Positions 6,559-8,084 of a stretch of 8,084 nt of DNA are shown here, piece by piece. The stretch spans positions 1 through 8,084 of the forward strand of contig JACPQI010000095.1 of NCBI GenBank assembly GCA_016190545.1, read 5' to 3'. Positions within the stretch are counted from its first letter, which is position 1, and each line of letters opens with the position of its first letter. Below the pieces are notes generated by a model. That model had not been told where the DNA came from and searched no databases. It was given only the letters and a program-made list of their open reading frames with translations. The translations under genes were made by a program, and so were the position numbers. This stretch comes from Chloroflexota bacterium (GTDB taxonomy: Bacteria; Chloroflexota; Dehalococcoidia; SHYB01; JACPQI01).

Positions 6559-6616
6559 ACAGAGGGTGTGAGGGTTTTGAGATAGGTTCCCCATCTCTAG
6601 AAGGAGACGCCACTCC

Positions 6617-7669
6617 ATGCGCGGACTCGCCAAGACCAAGCCCGGACCCGGCCTTGAACTCGTCGACGTGCCCCGGCCCAAAGCGGGGCCGTTCGAGGTC
6701 CTCATCCGCAGCCGGGCCTGCGGCATCTGCGGCGGTGACCTCCACCTCTACCAGGGCTCCGAGTTCGTCTCCCGGATCGCGGCCCAGGGCAAGCTGCCCA
6801 TCGTCATCGGCCACGAGTTCGGCGGCGAGATCGTGGAGGTGGGCGAGTACGTGCAGGGCTTCAAAGTCGGCGAGCGGGTCGCCGTGGAGCCCACGCCAGG
6901 CTGCGGCCACTGCGCCCAGTGCCTCAAGGGCCGGCCCAACATCTGCAAGAACTTCTTCGTCATCGGTATGACCCAGCACGGCGGCATGGCCGAGTTCGTG
7001 CGGGCCCCGGTCCACGCCGTCTACAAGGTGCCGGATACCATTCCCGACCTTCATCTTCCCCTGCTGGAGACGTTGGGTGTGGCAGTCCACTCCCTGGAGC
7101 GCTCTCCCATCGTCGCCGGCGATGCGGTGGCGGTCATCGGCGCCGGCTCCATCGGTCTCCTCATGGCCCAGATGCTCAAGGCGGCGGGCGCCAGGCCCCT
7201 CATCGTCACCGGCACCTCCCGCTCGCAGCGTCGGCTGAAGCTGGCTAAGGAGATGGGCGCCGACGTGGTCATCGCCGTCGACAAGGAAGATGTGGTGGCG
7301 AAAGTCAATGAGGTCACCGATGGCGAGGGCGTCGACGTGGCCTTCGAGATTGCTGGGCCGTCCTCCGCCCTGGACCAGGCGACCAAGATCAGTCGGCGCG
7401 GCGGCAAAATCGTGGTCGCTGGTTGCACCGATGAGGTGTGGAGTTGGAAGCCCTTCTCCAACGCTCGCTTCAAGGAGACCGACTTTATCTTCTGCCGGGG
7501 TCGCACCGCCGAGACCTGGCATCGAGGCATCAAGCTGGTGACCACCGGCCAGGTCAAGCTCGCGCCTATCCTGGACCTGGTGCTGCCTCTGGAGCGCGCC
7601 CTGGAAGGGTTCACGCGCCTGGAGACGGACCGGGACGTCATCAAGATCGTGATCACGCCCGCCGCGTAA
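6617..7669 (+). CDS. Zinc-dependent medium-chain alcohol dehydrogenase (threonine/sorbitol dehydrogenase-like)
   Basis: 350 residues, the standard length for the MDR superfamily; an NAD(P)-linked oxidoreductase acting on an alcohol or polyol. Catalytic zinc ligands are visible: Cys35 in ACGICGGDLH, His66-Glu67 in IGHEFGGE, and Glu151 in LLETLGVAVHSL. The structural zinc loop GCGHCAQCLKGRPNIC has Cys96, 99, 102 and 110. The Rossmann loop is VIGAGSIG (173-180). After the next strand comes VTGTSRSQRR (197-206), with Gly199 instead of the acidic residue typical of NAD-specific enzymes, followed by Ser and Arg residues. NADP+ preference is therefore likely. Residue 40 is Gly where CGICGSD/TD enzymes have the proton-relay Ser/Thr. 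Start ATG 6617 follows AAGGAG (6601-6606). It is separated from the selenoprotein operon by the palindromic repeat, so shared transcription is uncertain. The exact substrate cannot be read from the sequence. Confidence 0.93.
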   Translation: MRGLAKTKPGPGLELVDVPRPKAGPFEVLIRSRACGICGGDLHLYQGSEFVSRIAAQGKLPIVIGHEFGGEIVEVGEYVQGFKVGERVAVEPTPGCGHCAQCLKGRPNICKNFFVIGMTQHGGMAEFVRAPVHAVYKVPDTIPDLHLPLLETLGVAVHSLERSPIVAGDAVAVIGAGSIGLLMAQMLKAAGARPLIVTGTSRSQRRLKLAKEMGADVVIAVDKEDVVAKVNEVTDGEGVDVAFEIAGPSSALDQATKISRRGGKIVVAGCTDEVWSWKPFSNARFKETDFIFCRGRTAETWHRGIKLVTTGQVKLAPILDLVLPLERALEGFTRLETDRDVIKIVITPAA

Positions 7670-7703
7670 ATATACCTCGGAGATGACCGCGCTCTTTCTT
7701 CTC

Positions 7704-7732
7704 TTGACCACTGGCCGCAAACCCGCTACGCT
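7704..7732 (+). promoter_or_regulatory. Possible sigma70-like promoter for the aminotransferase gene
   Basis: TTGACC (7704-7709) matches the -35 consensus at five of six positions. After a 17-nt spacer comes TACGCT (7727-7732), a weak -10 that keeps the T, A and final T. It lies in the 119-nt gap before ATG 7789 and would leave a leader of roughly 50 nt. Assigned from hexamers and spacing only. Confidence 0.4.
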
Positions 7733-7788
7733 GTGCCCGCCCCGTGACGTGCTGACTCCCTGCGGGGCCTGAAAGGATGAGAACGACC

Positions 7789-8084
7789 ATGGCCATTGCC
7801 ACAGCAAAGCCCACCGCCCGCCGCGCTCCGTCTCCGGCGGAGCAGCGCTTCCTGAAGCTCACGCCGCGCTCCCGCCGCGCCTATGAGAAGACCAGCCCGC
7901 TCATCCCCGGCGCCACGCCCGGCGGCCTCGACTTCAGCTTCCCGTACCCGCAGTTTATCAAGCGCGCCGAGGGCTGCTACGTCTGGGACGCCGACGGGCG
8001 CCGCCTGGTCGATATGATGAACGGAGACTGGCTCTTGCCCTTGGGCCACGGTAACGCCAAGGTCGTCGCCGCCATCGCCGCCCA
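7789..8084 (+). CDS. Class III aminotransferase, glutamate-1-semialdehyde 2,1-aminomutase-like, N-terminal part (3' end outside window)
   Basis: The 98 visible residues form the N-terminal part of a PLP-dependent fold-type I enzyme. SPLIPGATPGG and FIKRAEGCYVWDADGRRLVD, then GDWLLPLGHGNAKVVAAI, match the opening of glutamate-1-semialdehyde aminomutases and related omega-aminotransferases (substrate-loop Pro-Gly, then the WDxDG turn, then the LGHxNxxV helix). The PLP-binding Lys lies beyond the window. The start at ATG 7789 is supported by AAAGGA (7772-7777). An in-frame ATG at 7777 (adding MRTT) overlaps that Shine-Dalgarno and is less likely. The first 20 or so residues (TAKPTARRAPSPAE) are a basic, low-complexity extension. 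Many such enzymes outside haem gene clusters are catabolic aminotransferases rather than true HemL, and nothing nearby suggests tetrapyrrole synthesis. The open frame runs off the right edge. Confidence 0.85.
   Translation, partial: MAIATAKPTARRAPSPAEQRFLKLTPRSRRAYEKTSPLIPGATPGGLDFSFPYPQFIKRAEGCYVWDADGRRLVDMMNGDWLLPLGHGNAKVVAAIAA

Noticed and set aside
7777..7788. Upstream in-frame ATG at 7777 as the aminotransferase start
   Set aside because: It overlaps the AAAGGA ribosome-binding sequence, which is correctly spaced for ATG 7789.
6437..7807. 456-aa minus-strand ORF
   Set aside because: It is antisense to the clear zinc dehydrogenase and crosses the palindromic repeat; its low-complexity Gly/Ala/Asp/His composition is that of a shadow frame.

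Overview
This window is GC-rich bacterial DNA with every supported gene on the + strand. It holds seven protein genes, two of them cut by the window edges. Gene content points to an uncultivated environmental bacterium. My tentative guess is Chloroflexota (Dehalococcoidia/SAR202-like), based on the long class II aldolase beside ATP-type PEPCK, the UGSC-type selenoprotein, the DUF6282 protein and a palindromic intergenic repeat. No marker gene fixes the taxonomy.

Positions 1-3608 form a compact central-carbon block: the C-terminal half of a 6-phosphofructokinase, a long class II fructose-bisphosphate aldolase and an ATP-type phosphoenolpyruvate carboxykinase. The gaps are 24 nt and 0 nt, so they are probably one transcript. 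Together they cover the F6P/FBP/triose-phosphate steps and the oxaloacetate/PEP step, which suits a gluconeogenic or reversible pathway.

Positions 3750-6409 form a second, tightly packed operon and are the highlight. Its first gene would normally be called as two short ORFs, 3750-4061 and 4101-4376. It is one 208-residue selenoprotein with an in-frame TGA (Sec104) in a GD-U-GGC motif, followed at once by a SECIS-like stem-loop. I recognise it as a member of the UGSC family. Next comes an uncharacterised 367-aa conserved protein rich in Cys and His. Overlapping that gene by 4 nt is a DUF6282-type, amidohydrolase-like TIM-barrel protein. These three genes look like an undescribed selenium-dependent redox/hydrolytic module.

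Positions 6410-6616 are non-coding and hold three successive hairpins that look like a dispersed palindromic repeat. They are followed by a zinc-dependent alcohol dehydrogenase (6617-7669). A spacer with a plausible sigma70-like promoter then leads into the start of a class III aminotransferase (7789 to the window end) of the glutamate-1-semialdehyde aminomutase type. The dehydrogenase and aminotransferase may belong to the same catabolic neighbourhood, but that is inference.

I found no tRNA, rRNA, CRISPR array, transposase or phage gene.
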